This document shows, one piece after another, positions 25,372 to 38,206 of a DNA stretch of 64,000 nucleotides (within the stretch, counting starts at the first letter, position 1; every line of letters begins with the position of its first letter). Below the pieces are notes generated by a model. That model saw nothing but the letters and a program-made list of their open reading frames with translations. It was not told the origin of the DNA and did no database searches. The position numbers and the translations under genes were made by a program. Source of the stretch: Membranipora membranacea (Eukaryota; Bryozoa; Gymnolaemata; Cheilostomatida; Membraniporidae); assembly GCA_914767715.1 (NCBI GenBank), contig OU612065.1, positions 34,658,001-34,722,000 of the forward strand. The letters are read 5' to 3'.

Positions 25372-27364
25372 CCAGATAAAGCTAGATCCTGCATTCAAAC
25401 TACATCGATAAGGACTGGCAAATGAGATCACGACTGTCAATTATTCGCAATTTTGCCTATGTAATACCCCTGGTACCAGTCAGTCACTTGTACAGGTGGG
25501 TAGGCCTGGCATGGCAAGTCTTTTACTAATTGTAAATTCACCTTTGGGAACACATTCAGTAAAAAAAATTGTCTCAACTTAATTCAACAATCTTGAAGCA
25601 AAGGAAAGCAAGAGTACTCACAAAATTCATTAAAGGAAAATAGTTTGATGATATTCTATACGGCAACAGATATTGTCATGGATACAAACAGATTTGTCAT
25701 AATTGTAGTGATGGAGCATGGATGGAGGCATCGGGAACACCGAGTAAACCTAAATGGCAACTCATGAAAGTGAGTCACCTCAACTGAGACATAGTGGTAT
25801 GACAAGATGTGTGCCAGGCAATAATCAGCATGCGATGAGCCGTTGTGGGCAATAAGATGTACCCTCAGAACAATTCACTCTCTGAGTATATATTATGAAC
25901 TTAATTAACCACCAATCAATGCATGAAGCAAATAAGACCATGTGAAAACAACAAAAAATAAAATGAGCATTAAGAAGCATTAACATATTTATTCTGTATT
26001 GATAAAAAAGTATTGTCAGATGACATCATTTGGTATCATTACCCTACTGCATCGTTACAATATAGGTTGTCATATATCATCTCCTCCGATACAAAGAATA
26101 AAGAAATCAACAAATCAGGACCTGACTATCCAATCAATTATTACCGATACATCGGAAATACATTCATGGTTGGTGAAACAATTTCCTACCATGACAAATA
26201 TTGTATCGGGGATATTCATATTAAAGACGACCTGACTTACAATCTGCAATCATCTGTGAGATTTAGTAAAATTTACCATTATTAAAGATAGTAAGCACGC
26301 AATAAGTCCCATTAATGGAATATCTTTATACGCACACAGCCAACAACAGGGAATGGGTATGCCCCTTGAATGCCAGGTAGGAGCGAACCTCCATCTGAAC
26401 TTTGGCTCACAACTGAAAAAGAGACAGCATATACGGTCCAAAGTTTGGATTACAGTTTTCTTTTGCAAGCAATAAAAAAACAGATTCATATGCGACCTTT
26501 TTTATTGCACTGTAATTACCTCTGGCAAGAGACAACTCTAAATATAAAATTGCCTTTCTACACTACGGGACTGGTTAAGGTTATTCCTGACGTTTATGAC
26601 AGCAATGGATGTAAATGAAACAGCTGGTTATCCTGTGTTGAGTATAATTTAAGGATGAATTGTGAATATTATATATCAGAGCCTTACTTGATAAAAATAT
26701 TCTATGACAGACAGTATATGTTAACGATCAAATATTTGTTATCTTTGCAGGCTTGGGTCTACCATGTATCACTAAAGATTGTCAACTAGGCTTCAGAGTA
26801 ATGAAGCCAACAAAAACAGGCTATCTTGGTAATCACCTCATCAAATGAAAATGGATCGGGTTCCTCATGCGTAGGGTAATCAAGTTATTGGTATTATATT
26901 AATATTGATGGGATACTAAGTATAAGATGGGCTTGACATATCTCATAAAATACTATTATTAGCAATATTGATGAGTGTCTAACCAAAAGATATAGTGCCT
27001 TATCACCAATTCCGAGTCCTGGTGCTCATAATTCAATAAATGAAGAAACTCCACCAGTTACACCGGATATGTGCTGTGTGCAGATAATTGTCATCTTCTT
27101 AAACTATAGGCTGAAATATTGTCTGGTCTGGGCGCATTATCTGATTTTGGGCAAGGAGTCTGTTGCCTGCATTACTTAACTATTCACAGCGTAGCTTCAC
27201 TCTGCCACTGGCCTTGTTTCTACACACTACAGACAACTTCCACCGTAGCTTTTAATCCTACCAGGAGAGTAGATTGGAGATAATATACACTGGTATTTGA
27301 GCCTCATCAAATATAAATTAATACTGGCACAAATCAGTGCCATAATCAGTGCCATTTTGCGTAA
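25372..27364 (+). repeat. 2 kb satellite unit 6
   Basis: A mosaic. Its first part matches units 4-5, while its later part carries the CCTGACTATCC, TTCATGGTTGG and TTGCCTGC variants of unit 2. It is the shortest unit, at 1993 bp. Confidence 0.92.
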
Positions 27365-29366
27365 CCAGATAAGGCTAGATCCTGCATTCCAACTACATCG
27401 ATCAGGACTGGCAAATGAGATCACGACTGTCAATTATTTGCAATTTTGCCTATGTAATACCCCTGGTACCAGTCAGTCACTTGTACACGTGGGTAGGTCA
27501 GGCATGGCAAGTCTTTTACTAATTGTAAATTCACCTTTGGGAACACATTCAATAAAAAAAATTGTCTCATCTTAATTCAACAATCTTGAAGCAAAGGTAA
27601 AGCAAGAGTAATGACAAAATTCATTCAAGGAAAATAGTTTGATGATATTCTATACGGCAACAGATATTGTCATGGATACACACAGATTTGTCACAATTGT
27701 AGTGATGGAGCATGGATGGAGGCATCGGGAACACTGACTAAACCTAAATGGCAACTCATGAAAGTGAGTCACCTCAACTGAGACATAGTGGTATGACAAT
27801 GATGTGTGCCAGGCAATAATCAGCATGTAATGAACTGTTGTGGGCAATAAGAGATACCCTCAGAACAATTCACTCTTTGAGTATATATTATGAACTTAAT
27901 TAACCACCGATCAATGCATGAAGCAAATAAGACCATGTGAAAACAACAAAAAATAAAATGAGCATTAAGAAGGCATTAACATATTTATTCTGTATTGATA
28001 AAAAATTATTGTCAGATGACATCATTTGGTATCATTACCCTACTGCATTGTTACAATATAGGTTGTCATATATCACCTCCTCCGATACAAAGAATAAAGA
28101 AATCAACAAATCAGGACCTGCCTATCCAATCAATTATTACCGATACATCGGAAATACACTCATGGTTGGTGAAACAATTTCATACAATGACAAATATTGT
28201 ATCGGGGATATCCATATTAAAGACTTCCTGACTTACAATCTGCAATCATCTGTGAGATTTAGTAAAATTTACCACTATTAAAGATAGTCAGCACGCAATA
28301 AGTCACATTAATGGAATATCTTTACACACACACAGCCAACAACAGGGAAGGGGTATGCCCCTTGAATGCCAGGTAGGAGCGAACCTCCATCTGAATTTTG
28401 GCTAACAACTGAAAAAGAGACAGCATATACGGTCCAAAGTTTGGATTACAGTTTTCTTTTGCAAGCAATAAAAAACAGATTCATATGCAACCTTTTTTAT
28501 TGCACTGTAATCACCTCTGGCAAGAGATAACTCTAAATATAAAATTGCCTTTCTAGTTCACACTACGGGACTGGTTAAGGTTATTCCTCACGTTTATGAC
28601 AGCAATGGATGTAAATGAAACCGCTGGCTATCCTGTATTGAGTATAATTTAAGGATGAATTGTGAATATTACATATCAGAGCCTTACTTGATAAAAATAT
28701 TCTATGACAGACAGTATATGTTAACGATCAAATATATGTTATCTTTGCAGGCTTGGGTCTACCATGTATCACTAAAGATTGTCAACTAGGCTTCAGAGTA
28801 ATGAAGCCAACAAAAACAGGCTATCTTGGTAATCACCTCATCAAATGAAAATGGATCGGGTTCCTCATGCGTAGGCTAATCAAGTTATTGGTATTTTATT
28901 AATATTAATGGGATACTAAGTATAAGATGGGCTTGACATATCTCATAAAATACTATTATTAGCAATATTGATGAGCGTCTAACCAAAAGATATAGTGCCT
29001 TATCACCAATTCCGAGTCCTGGTGCTCATAATTCAATAAATGACGAAACTCCACTAGTTACACCGGATATGTGCTGTGTGCAGATAATTGTCATCTTCTC
29101 AAACTATAGGCTTGAATATTGTCTGGTCTGGGCGCATTATCTGATTTTGGGCAAGGAGTCTGTTGCAGCTGCATTACTTAACTATTCACAGCGTAGCTTC
29201 ACTCTGCCACTGGCCTTGTTTCTACACACTACAGACAATTTCCACCGTAGCTTTTAATCCTACCAGGAGAGTAGATTGGAGATAATATACACTGGTATTT
29301 GAGCCTCATCAAATATAAATTAATACTGGCACAAATCAGTGCCATAATCAGTGTCATTTTGCATAA
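27365..29366 (+). repeat. 2 kb satellite unit 7
   Basis: Resembles units 1 and 3 at its start, with the 114-codon frame (27937-28281). The step from unit 3 to unit 7 is about 7.99 kb, four units, giving a partial higher-order periodicity. Confidence 0.92.
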
Positions 29367-30509
29367 CCAGATAAAGCTAGATCCTGCATTCAAACTACAT
29401 CGATAAGGACTGGCAAATGAGATCACGACTGTCAATTATTTGCAACTTTGCCTATGTAATACCCCTGGTACCAGTCAGTCACTTGTACAGGTGGGTAGAC
29501 CTGGCATGGCAAGTCTTTTACTAATTGTAAATTCACCTTTGGGAACACATTCAATAAAAAAAATTGTCTCAAAATTGTCTCATCTTAATTCAACAATCTT
29601 GAAGCAAAGGTAAAGCAAGAGTAATGACAAGATTCATTCAAGGAAAATAGTTTGATGATATTCTATACGGCAACAGGTATTGTCATGGATACACACAGAT
29701 TTGTCATAATTGTAGCGATGGAGCATGGATGGAGGCATCGGGAGCACCGAGTAAACCTAAATGGCAACTCATGAAAGTGAGTCACCTCAACTGAGACATA
29801 GTGGTATGACAATGATGTGTGCCAGGCAATAATCAGCATGTAATGAACCGTTGTGGGCAATAAGAGATACCCTCAGAACAATTCACTCTCTGAGTATATA
29901 TTATGAACTTAATTAACCACCGATCAATGCATGAAGCAAATAAGACCATGTGAAAACAACAAAAAATAAAATGAGCATTAAGAAGGCATTAACGTAATTA
30001 TTCTGTATTGATAAAAAAGTATTGTCAGATGACATCATTTGGTATCATTACCCTACTGCATCGTTACAATATAGGCTGTTATATATTACCTCCTCCAATA
30101 AAAAGAATAAAGAAATCAACAAATCAGGACCTGATTATACAATCAATTATTACCGATACGTCGGAAATACACTCATGGTGGTGAAACAATTTCATACCAT
30201 GACAAAGATTATATCGGGGATATCAATATTAAAGACTTCCTGACTTACAATCTGCAATCATCTGTGAGATTTACTAAAATTTAACATTATAAAAGATAGT
30301 AAGGACGCAATAAGTCACATTAATGGAATATCTTTATATGCACACAGCCCACAAGAAGGAAGGGGTATTCCCCTTGAATGCCAGGTAGGAGCGAATCTCC
30401 ATCTGAATGTTGGCTAACAACTGAAAAACAGACAGCATATACGGTTCAAAGTTTGGATTATAGTTTTCTTTTGCAAACAATAAAAAACAGATTCATATGC
30501 AACCTTTTT
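29367..30509 (+). repeat. 2 kb satellite unit 8, partial and diverged
   Basis: Begins as the second subtype and then switches to the first at 29565-29585, where TTGTCTCA is duplicated (AATTGTCTCAAAATTGTCTCATCTT), a recombination-type junction. From about 30000 it is visibly more diverged, closer to the 34220 monomer. It is cut by the LINE fragment at about 30510. Confidence 0.88.
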
Positions 30510-30850
30510 ACGAATACGTTTGCAGGTCGGTTGTTATTGTTGATAGTGCTAGATCCTCAAGCCTCTGTTGTCAGTTACCAGCTAATGGCAGCACAATCCG
30601 GGTAGCAGAGCGCTGTATCCTCTCTAATATTATTTTGTCAGTGCCTGATAATAGCTTGTACCATGCAGGGCAGGCGTAGGTGATAAGAGACCTGATAGTT
30701 GCCACATAGAAAGTTTTCCGGCCATTGCTATTCATGCCCATTCGTTTCAGCAATTTCATCAGGTATAAGCGCTGAGAGCATTTAAATATTATATAGTCGA
30801 CATATTTAAATTTTTTTGTATGTTGTCTACTTAAACGCCTTGGCGTGCTC
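30510..30850 (-). pseudogene. LINE reverse-transcriptase C-terminal fragment
   Basis: The minus-strand frame from 30848 downward reads VDYIIFKCSQRLYLMKLLKR, then ATIRSLITYACPAWY, then LERIQRSATRIVLPLAGN. This is the pattern found after the RT domain of non-LTR retrotransposons (KA.KRLY.L..LKR; Y...IR..LEYA.PVW; LE.IQ.RA.RI). It continues through one in-frame TGA to QQRLEDLALST before the final stop. Only about 110 codons remain; the palm motif, endonuclease and 3' tail are absent. It truncates the last array unit on one side and abuts the AGGGAGAATAAAA block on the other. Confidence 0.82.
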
Positions 30851-30851
30851 A

Positions 30852-31290
30852 GAGGGAGAATAAAATATCATCGTCTCCATAGGTTAGACCAAGGTGCATA
30901 GCGGGCTTACTTGTAATAGCCACATTCAGTATCACAGTTTTGCTAGAATTCAAAATCACATTGTTTTGCTCAGACCAGATGTTAGTGGTATAAAATCATT
31001 TAACCAAGGTATCAATTACGACACAAATTTCCTAGTGTTGTCTGCCAATTTAACAAAATATCTGCAACAAGGCAAGCTAGTTTAATTTTATTACTCGTAA
31101 ATCATGATCATATTGTAATATTTAAAGAGGAATTTTTGATTTCTGGAACTTGCAAATCACAGCAAGGTCACAGATGTTTTGTAATTTGGAAGATTCACAG
31201 CCGATTCAAGGATATTGGTGTCAGATTTCATCACTTGGTTTAGTGACGTGATACCAATAAAGATTATGATCAATGAAAAGATATGATAAT
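30852..31290. repeat. Second copy of the 11247-11690 block
   Basis: Same orientation and order as 11247-11690, beginning AGGGAGAATAAAATATC. Its distal half (from about 31133) pairs with an inverted copy at 31545-31690. Confidence 0.8.
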
Positions 31291-31690
31291 AATAATGGAG
31301 TTTCAGCCTGAGAATATTCATGGTATATATTAAAATAATAGGGGTGAGGCTAACAATCACCTTTTGTGTGATCATGGTGTGATTGAAGGTCTTAGACGTA
31401 TTCCAACTTTAGCCTCTCGTTTAACATTTCGACATAATAGGGTGTCAAATTAAGTATCTATAATTGGTATCTTTTGTTGTCATTAATAATAATTCTTAAT
31501 GGTATGACACCACCGCACAAAGTGATATTCCAATATCCTCATCATGTATTATATTTTCATTGATCATAACTTTTATTGGTATCACATCATTGAATCAAGT
31601 GATTAAGTCTGACACCAATATCCTTGAATTGGCTGTGAATCTTCCAAATTACAAAACATCTGTGACCTTGACCTGAAATTTTCAGAAATC
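31133..31690. repeat. Foldback: 145 bp inverted arms, 265 bp spacer
   Basis: TTTTTGATTTCTGGAACTTG..CAAGGTCACAGATGTTTTG at 31133-31280 is the reverse complement of 31545-31690. The spacer contains inverted GGTGTCAAATTA / GGTATGACACC pieces. A 20 bp direct repeat (AAATAATAGGGGTGAGGCT) occurs at about 31334 and 31843. Confidence 0.72.
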
Positions 31691-32689
31691 AAAAAGCTTT
31701 TGGGATTTTCCCTTCTCTTTTTTAACTAAGTATCTGATATCAGCCAGGTGAGATAACCAGTTTATGTTTTGTTGGCCTCCACACAACTTGTGAGGATTGT
31801 AAGCAACAATTTTATGTTACTGTTATGTTATGTTAAATAATAGGGGTGAGGCTCACGAGTACGTCTTATCTACTGATGCATGCATGGAAGATCTTGTACC
31901 GGATTCCAACTGCAGATAACTGGTTCTTTGAATTTAGTGCATCCAGTAAAACCTTCATCCTTGGGTACCCTTCCCCACGGCGCTTGTGTTTCGGCATAGA
32001 GCTTAGGATATTTTATTGAAATTTTCTCTGATAGGTATGATATTCAACAAATGTATTATTATTGAATGCCATCCACTGAAATCATTTCTACTGATTATCA
32101 CTATATTTGGGATCTTGTCATTCAGAACTCTGATATAAGGATTAAAGCTGAGGCAGTGTCATGACACTAAGATTTGAGACTCAGTGATATTTTATAAGCT
32201 TTTCCAGTGGTACTTTTTTGGGTAATATTGAATGCTAATTTGTCTCATTCGATGTAAAGTTACTGCGTTGACAGATCTTTTGTATAATTAATGTTCTAAA
32301 TCAGTGGTTCTTAGGCTAATATTGTACATAGAGCTCAGCCTAATTATAAAAGAAATGTAATGACATTATACGGGAATGGTCCCCATCAACTGCGCTGAAT
32401 GTGCTGATTGGTGGAATATTATTGGTTAAGGTTTATCATTTGCCAAGAGAATAAAAATGAAAACAAAACAAATGAAACAATCATGAGATCAGAATATTAT
32501 AACATGAACTGTTTAAATATTAAAAAGTTCCTGATTGACAATGCAGCATTCTTTTGCAACATTGACTAAATATGAATGATCTGCAAACAATAATCTCACC
32601 TGTTTGCTTGCATCTAGGACTTTTAACCGTTCAATTGTTTATGATGTTTCATCATAAATGCAGTCATTTACAGGGCAGCGGTATGCCCT
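31691..32689. other. Unannotated 1 kb, no gene recognised
   Basis: AT-rich, with only short open frames and no tandem structure seen apart from the direct repeat at 31843. Confidence 0.5.
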
Positions 32690-33350
32690 TTGATTTCCCA
32701 TAGGACTAACCTCTATCTGTATCCTGGCTGGCTAAGAAAATAGGCAACCTTTTGAACGAGTTCAGTATTTTCGACCAAAATTGGAATGGAATTTTGTTTT
32801 GTAATCGATAAAAACAGATTTATATCTCACAATCTTTATTCTGCTGGAACAACCTTTCTGCAAAAGAAAACCCTTTGCAAATGACTGTCACAAGCGAGGT
32901 AATTATGATCATGTCAGCCGGCATGCTGGAGAAGAGTTCACAACCGTTTACCGTAGAAAGGCCTTTCTCGATCAAGGGTTTTCTCACATTCTATGACAGC
33001 AATGGATGTTGCTGCTTGTATACCAGCATCGGGTATATTTTAGAACAAATTGTCGATGTGACAACTGTTGATGATATTGAACTGAGAGAGGTATAATTTC
33101 ACACACTCTATGATAGTATCTGATAATGAAGAAGTGTGTGTCCTTTTTACAGGCCTGGGTCCACCATTAGGTCTCAAAAAAACCCCAGCTAAAAATATGA
33201 ATCCAACAAAAACAATACCTCTCGCTAATCACATAATCAAATATAAACAGCTTGGGTTCCCTATGCGCTGGCTAAAACACTTATATCATTATGTGTTGTA
33301 TTAATATTAACCGGAAGTCAAGTTTGAGATGAGCTCGACATAATCAAATT
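32690..33350. repeat. Old diverged relic of the 2 kb unit, right flank
   Basis: Aligns in order with the satellite unit (CCTCTATCTGTATCCTGGC, ACAGATTTATAT, CTATGACAGCAATGGATGT, ACAGGCCTGGGTC) and with 14590-15175. Unlike array units it keeps an open frame through FYDSNGCCCLYTSIGYILEQ to a donor-like GAGGTATAA. After a TTTTTACAG acceptor it continues GLGPPLGLKKTPAKN.., whereas array units stop right after YDSNGCK. This suggests the satellite derives from an exon-bearing region. Confidence 0.6.
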
Positions 33351-33476
33351 AAATACTACTATAAATAATATAGATCTGCATCTTAACAAAAAACACTGTG
33401 GTCCGGTTCAATTAAAACCTATGTAGCTTTTTTTAATTTTTCCAATCTACGACATAAAACTTAGCACAATAACACC

Positions 33477-33527
33477 TAGTCCCTGTCCCTGTTCCTGTCC
33501 CTGTCCCTGTTCTTGTACCTGCCAAGT
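33477..33527. repeat. (CCCTGT)n microsatellite
   Basis: About eight imperfect TGTCCC/TGTTCC hexamers. Confidence 0.85.
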
Positions 33528-33539
33528 AAGTCAACCTGA

Positions 33540-34065
33540 AGATCTGCAAGCACAAACTTCTATTTCAAAGAAATGTCAATGATGCTGCCGATGCTAGGCT
33601 TTCAGGGCAGTTTCGAAACAAACTCAATGTTTGGCTTTATTTTTACTACTATTACTACTATTACTACATAATCTGCAAGTGCTAAATTCTATTTTTTTTA
33701 AACATCAATAGTCCTGCCTATGCTATGTTTTTGCGGCAGCGTAACAGCTAATTAAGTTCTCGGCTTCACATTTGGGCTCGGCACCCCTGAATTGCCCCGA
33801 CCGCATAATTTGCAGGTACTAAATACTATTTTAAGAAAAATATCAATAGTGCTGCCGTTACATTTTTGTGGCAGTGCCACAGCTAATTTAATTTTCAGCT
33901 TCATTTTTGGGCTCGGCACACCTGACTTACCTCTACTAGATTATATGCTAAAACTAAATTCTACTTCTCTTAAACATCAATAGTGCTACTGACTCTATAT
34001 TTTTGCAGTAACTTCATAACGGACTTGATTATAGCTTAAATCTTTGGACTTGGCACCCCTTAATA
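33540..34065. repeat. ~134 bp tandem repeat, four degenerate copies
   Basis: Copies start near 33540, 33670, 33807 and 33940 with (A/G)ATYTGCAAG-like sequence. They share AAACATCAATAGTGCTGCC and a closing GGGCTCGGCACCCCTGA. Copies are clearly diverged from each other. Confidence 0.72.
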
Positions 34066-34219
34066 ACAACCAGTGCATATTACATCTATTATAAAGGTGA
34101 TGAGCAACACATATAATGCAGCATACACACAGGTGAATTATTCAAAATAAAAGCCAAATACAATTAGGCACGAATGGAGCTGATTTTGTGAACTGGTGTT
34201 GGCCAATATACAATGTGCG

Positions 34220-35964
34220 GAGTCCTGGTGCTCATAATTCAATAAATGAAGAAACTCCGCTAGTTACACTACATATGTGCTGTGTGCAGATAATTGTCAT
34301 CTTCTCAAACTATAGGCTGGAATATTGTCTGGTCCGGGCGCATTATCTGATTTTGGGCAAGGAGTCTGTTGCCTGCATTACTAAGCTTCTCACAGTGCAG
34401 CTTCACTCTACCACAGGCGTTGTTTCTACACACTACAGATAACTTCCACCGTGGCTTTTAATCCTACCAGGAGAGTAGATTGGAGATAATATACACTGGT
34501 ATTTAAGCCTCATGAATTATAAATTAATACTGGCACAAATCAGTGCCATAATCGGTGTCATTTTGCATAACTAGATAAAGCTAGATCCTGCATTCCAACT
34601 ACATCGATCAGGACTGGCAAATGAGATCACGACTGTCAATTATTTGCAATTTTGCCTATGGAAAAACCCCTGGTGCCAGTCAGTCACTTGTACACACGGG
34701 TAGGCCAGGCATGGCAAGTCTTTTACTAATTGTAAATTCACCTTTGGGAACACATTCAATAAATAAAATTGTCTCATCTTAATTCAACAATCTTGAAGCA
34801 AAGGTAAAGCAAGAGTAAAGACAATATTTATTCAAGGAAAATAGTTCGATGATATACTATACGGCAACAGAGATTGTCATGGATACACACAGATTTGTCA
34901 TAATTGTAGTGATGGAGCATGGATGGAGGCATCGGGAGCACCGAGTAAACCTAAATGGCAACTCATGAAAGTGAGTCACCTCAACTGAGACATAGTGGTA
35001 TGACACTGATGTGTGCCAGGCAATAATCAGCATGTGATTAGCCGTTGTGGGCAATAAGAGATACCCTCAGAACAATTCACTCTATGAGTATATATTAAGA
35101 ATTTAATTAACCACCGATCAATGCATGAAGCAAATAAAACCATGTGAAAACAAAAAAATAAAATGAGCATTAAGAAGGCATTAACATATTCATGTGTATT
35201 TATAAAAAGTATTGTCAGATGAATTCATTTGGTAGCACTACCCTACTGCATCGTTACAATATAGGTTGTTATATATTACCTCCTCCGATAAAAAGAATAA
35301 AGAAATCAACAAATCAGGACATGATTATCCAGTCAGTTATTACCGATACGTCGGAAATACACTCATGGTGGTGAAACAATTTCATACCATGACAAAGATT
35401 GTATCGGGGATATCCATATTAAAGAATTCCTGACTAACAATCTGCAATCATATGTGTGATTTACTAAAATTTACCTTTATAAAAGATAGTAAGCACGCAA
35501 TAAGTCACCTTAATGGACATCTTTATATGCACACAGCCCACAAGAAGGAAGAGGTATGCCCCTTGAATGCCAGGTAGGAGCGAATCTCCATCTGAATGTT
35601 GGCTAACAACTGAAACAGAGACAGCATATACGGTCCAAAGTTTGGATAATAGTTTTCTTTTGCAAACAATAAAAAACAGATTCATATGCAACCTTTTTTA
35701 TTGCACTGTACTTTCCTCTGGCAAGAGATAACTCTAAACCTAAAACTTGCATTTCTAGTTCACACTACGGGTCTGGTTAAGGTTATTCCTCACGTTTATG
35801 ACAGCAATGGATGTAATTGAAACAGCTGGTTATCCTGGGTTGAGTATAATTTAAGAGTGAATTGTGAATATTATATATCAGAGCCTAACTTGATAAAAAT
35901 ATTCTATGACAGACAGTATATGTTAACGATCAAATATGTGTTATCTTTGCAAGCTTGGGTCTAC
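34220..35964 (+). repeat. Lone 2 kb monomer, first part
   Basis: Begins at GGAGTCCTGGTGCTC and runs through the satellite unit to CTTGGGTCTAC, where homology stops. It is diverged from the array by a few percent and is closest to unit 8. The missing 252 bp of the period are found at 49025-49276, so the two pieces make exactly one period (about 1,997 bp). Confidence 0.88.
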
Positions 35965-36049
35965 TCAGGGCATATAAGGTAATTTTGTGAACCCGAGTTA
36001 TCCCCACATCTCGAAAAGGCCAAAAATCATATAAATTATAAAGCGAAAA

Positions 36050-37390
36050 ACTTCTTTTGTGGCTGGCATAAAAAGTTATCAAGCTACAGACCTCAAATTT
36101 TCAGGACACAATCACAAACTGTGTATTTCTTTGCCCCCCATAAAAGTGGAATAATTGCATACATGAGCCGGCAGCAGGGCAGCAATTTATATCATTTTTT
36201 AACCGTTTTCCGTAAAGTTTTGATATGTTGGTAGATATTTTCCTTGTTCACTAAAGAAAATAACCACTGTGTTCCTCAGAAGATGAGCAATCCAATGATA
36301 TAAGAATTTGTGGTGTCCAACCATTTGAAGCCATGCTGCTGCTCAAAAGAAAATGTGCTTCTACATTATTTTATTGTTTTCCGATGATTTAGCTGCGCAC
36401 AAATATGCTGATTGTGTGTGTATTGATCATCAGTAATGTACTGTAATTATTGTATTACAGAATTCATGCTCCACTAAATTTAAGCCGGACACTCATATTT
36501 TGATACAACATGTCTCTGTAGCTCAGCGGATAATTCTCTAATTCGTCAACACAGAGCTCTGGGTTCGAGTCGGTGCAAAATTTTTTAAACTCTCAATATG
36601 GATATAAATCATAATGATTGTAAAGAGGAATCCTTTTTTGTTGCAAACAAAATAAGTTGTCGAGCTACAGACCTCAGATTTTCAGATCGTACTCAAAAAA
36701 TGCCCGCCATGAAAATGGAGTAGTTGAATACATATGCCGGCAGCAGGGCAGCAATTTTATCATTTTTAAACTGTTTTCACTAAAGCTCTCGAAATGTTGG
36801 CAGATGTTTTCCTTTTTTACTAAAAAACTTAACACTATGTTCCTCGGGAGATGAACAATCCAATGATATAAAAATTTGTGGTGTCAGACCATTCGAAGCC
36901 ATGCTGCTTCTCAAAAGAAAATGTGCCTACACATTATTTTACTGATTTGTGATGCTTTAGAGAAAGCTTCTTTTGTAGCTGGCATAAGCAATTATTGAGC
37001 TATAGACCTCAGATTTTCAGGACACATTCATAAACTGTGTATTTCTTTGCCTCCATGAAAGTGGAATAATTGCATACATAAGCCAGCAGCAGGGCAGCAA
37101 TTTATATCATTTTTTAACTGTTTTCCATAAAGCTTTCGATCTGTTAATAGATATTTTCCTTGTTTACTAAAAAAAGTAACCACTGTGTTTCTCAGAAGAT
37201 GAGCAATCCAATGATATAAAAATTTGTGGTCTCAGACCATTCGAAGCCATGCTGCTGCTCAAAAGAAAATGTGCCTACACATTATTTTACTGATTTGTGA
37301 TGCTTTAGAGAAAGCTTCTTTTGTAGCTGGCACAATAAGCGATTATTGAGCTACAGACCTCAGATTTTCAGGACATACACCAGTTTCATG
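36050..37390. repeat. ~340 bp repeat family (right arm)
   Basis: About four units, mirrored relative to 10006-11246, each with GCAGCAGGGCAGCAAT, TTCCTTGTTYACTAAA, GAGCAATCCAATGATATAA and CATGCTGCTGCTCAAAAG. The innermost unit, at 36056-36370, has no full partner in the left arm. Confidence 0.85.
36511..36578 (+). tRNA. tRNA-like sequence with Pol III signals (right arm)
   Basis: Has a D-arm/A-box (TGTAGCTCAGCGGATAATTC) and an intact B-box (GGGTTCGAGTC), followed by a TTTTTT run at 36581-36586. The T-arm and acceptor stems are incomplete, so I call it a SINE-type tRNA relic and not a functional tRNA. Confidence 0.5.
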
Positions 37391-38054
37391 CCCCATATAT
37401 CATTACCCAACCAGCAACATTATTGTATAATTAACCCTGCCTGCCAAATAAACTACATTCATTATTGCCATTGTATTGTTTTGTATAATCCTTTACAGTT
37501 CTAGTCAATATTATATAATTGGATTGACATTGTATCCAATGAGTTTGTATTTAGATGACCAGGCAAGTTAGCTGCTACAATGATTAGATATTGCTGTGCA
37601 AGGTAGGTAGCATCAAAGTCTATGTCGCGGAAGGCTCAGTTTCAAATCCATGCTGGGGCGAATCTTTTCTTTTCGTTTCATCATGATGGAACTCGAAAGC
37701 ATTCCATTCGAATTGTCCTCCTCACAAATTTTGTAAGCACAGAAAACTCTTAGTATTGAGTATGATGAGCCGACAAAATACCTATGTTCAACTCTCTGTG
37801 TACCCTAAGCTATAAAATCTTGTGCAATCTGAGAATGTAGGCAGCAACTGCATAAATAGAATACATCAGCTAAATTATGCTAGCAGTATTATCACAAAAC
37901 TTTGCTACTAATAAAAAGGTACAACATCGCTCACCAGTTGAGCGAGGATCTACTTTGTATTAATCGCCCTACATGCCTAAGTTGAGAGAAGTGATATGCG
38001 AATGAGGCCATATTCTCCACAGAACTTCCGAAAATATGCTGACTGATGCTAGAA

Positions 38055-38206
38055 AACATACTTGGTGTCAAAGCATGCAGTATTAATACTGATTATTGGC
38101 ATAGTCTTAATCTACTCTCCTTGGGATTTTTGAGATTGAATGGCTCTGAGCAAGGATTTAGCTCTGAATGCTATGGTATGTGGGTAGAGAGAGGCAAAGG
38201 TAAATC
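38055..38206 (+). other. Exon-like relic in right arm
   Basis: Mirror of 9190-9335. It encodes NLLSLGFLRLNGSEQGF and SSECYGMWVERGKG before a GGTAAATC donor-like site. Family unrecognised. Confidence 0.4.
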
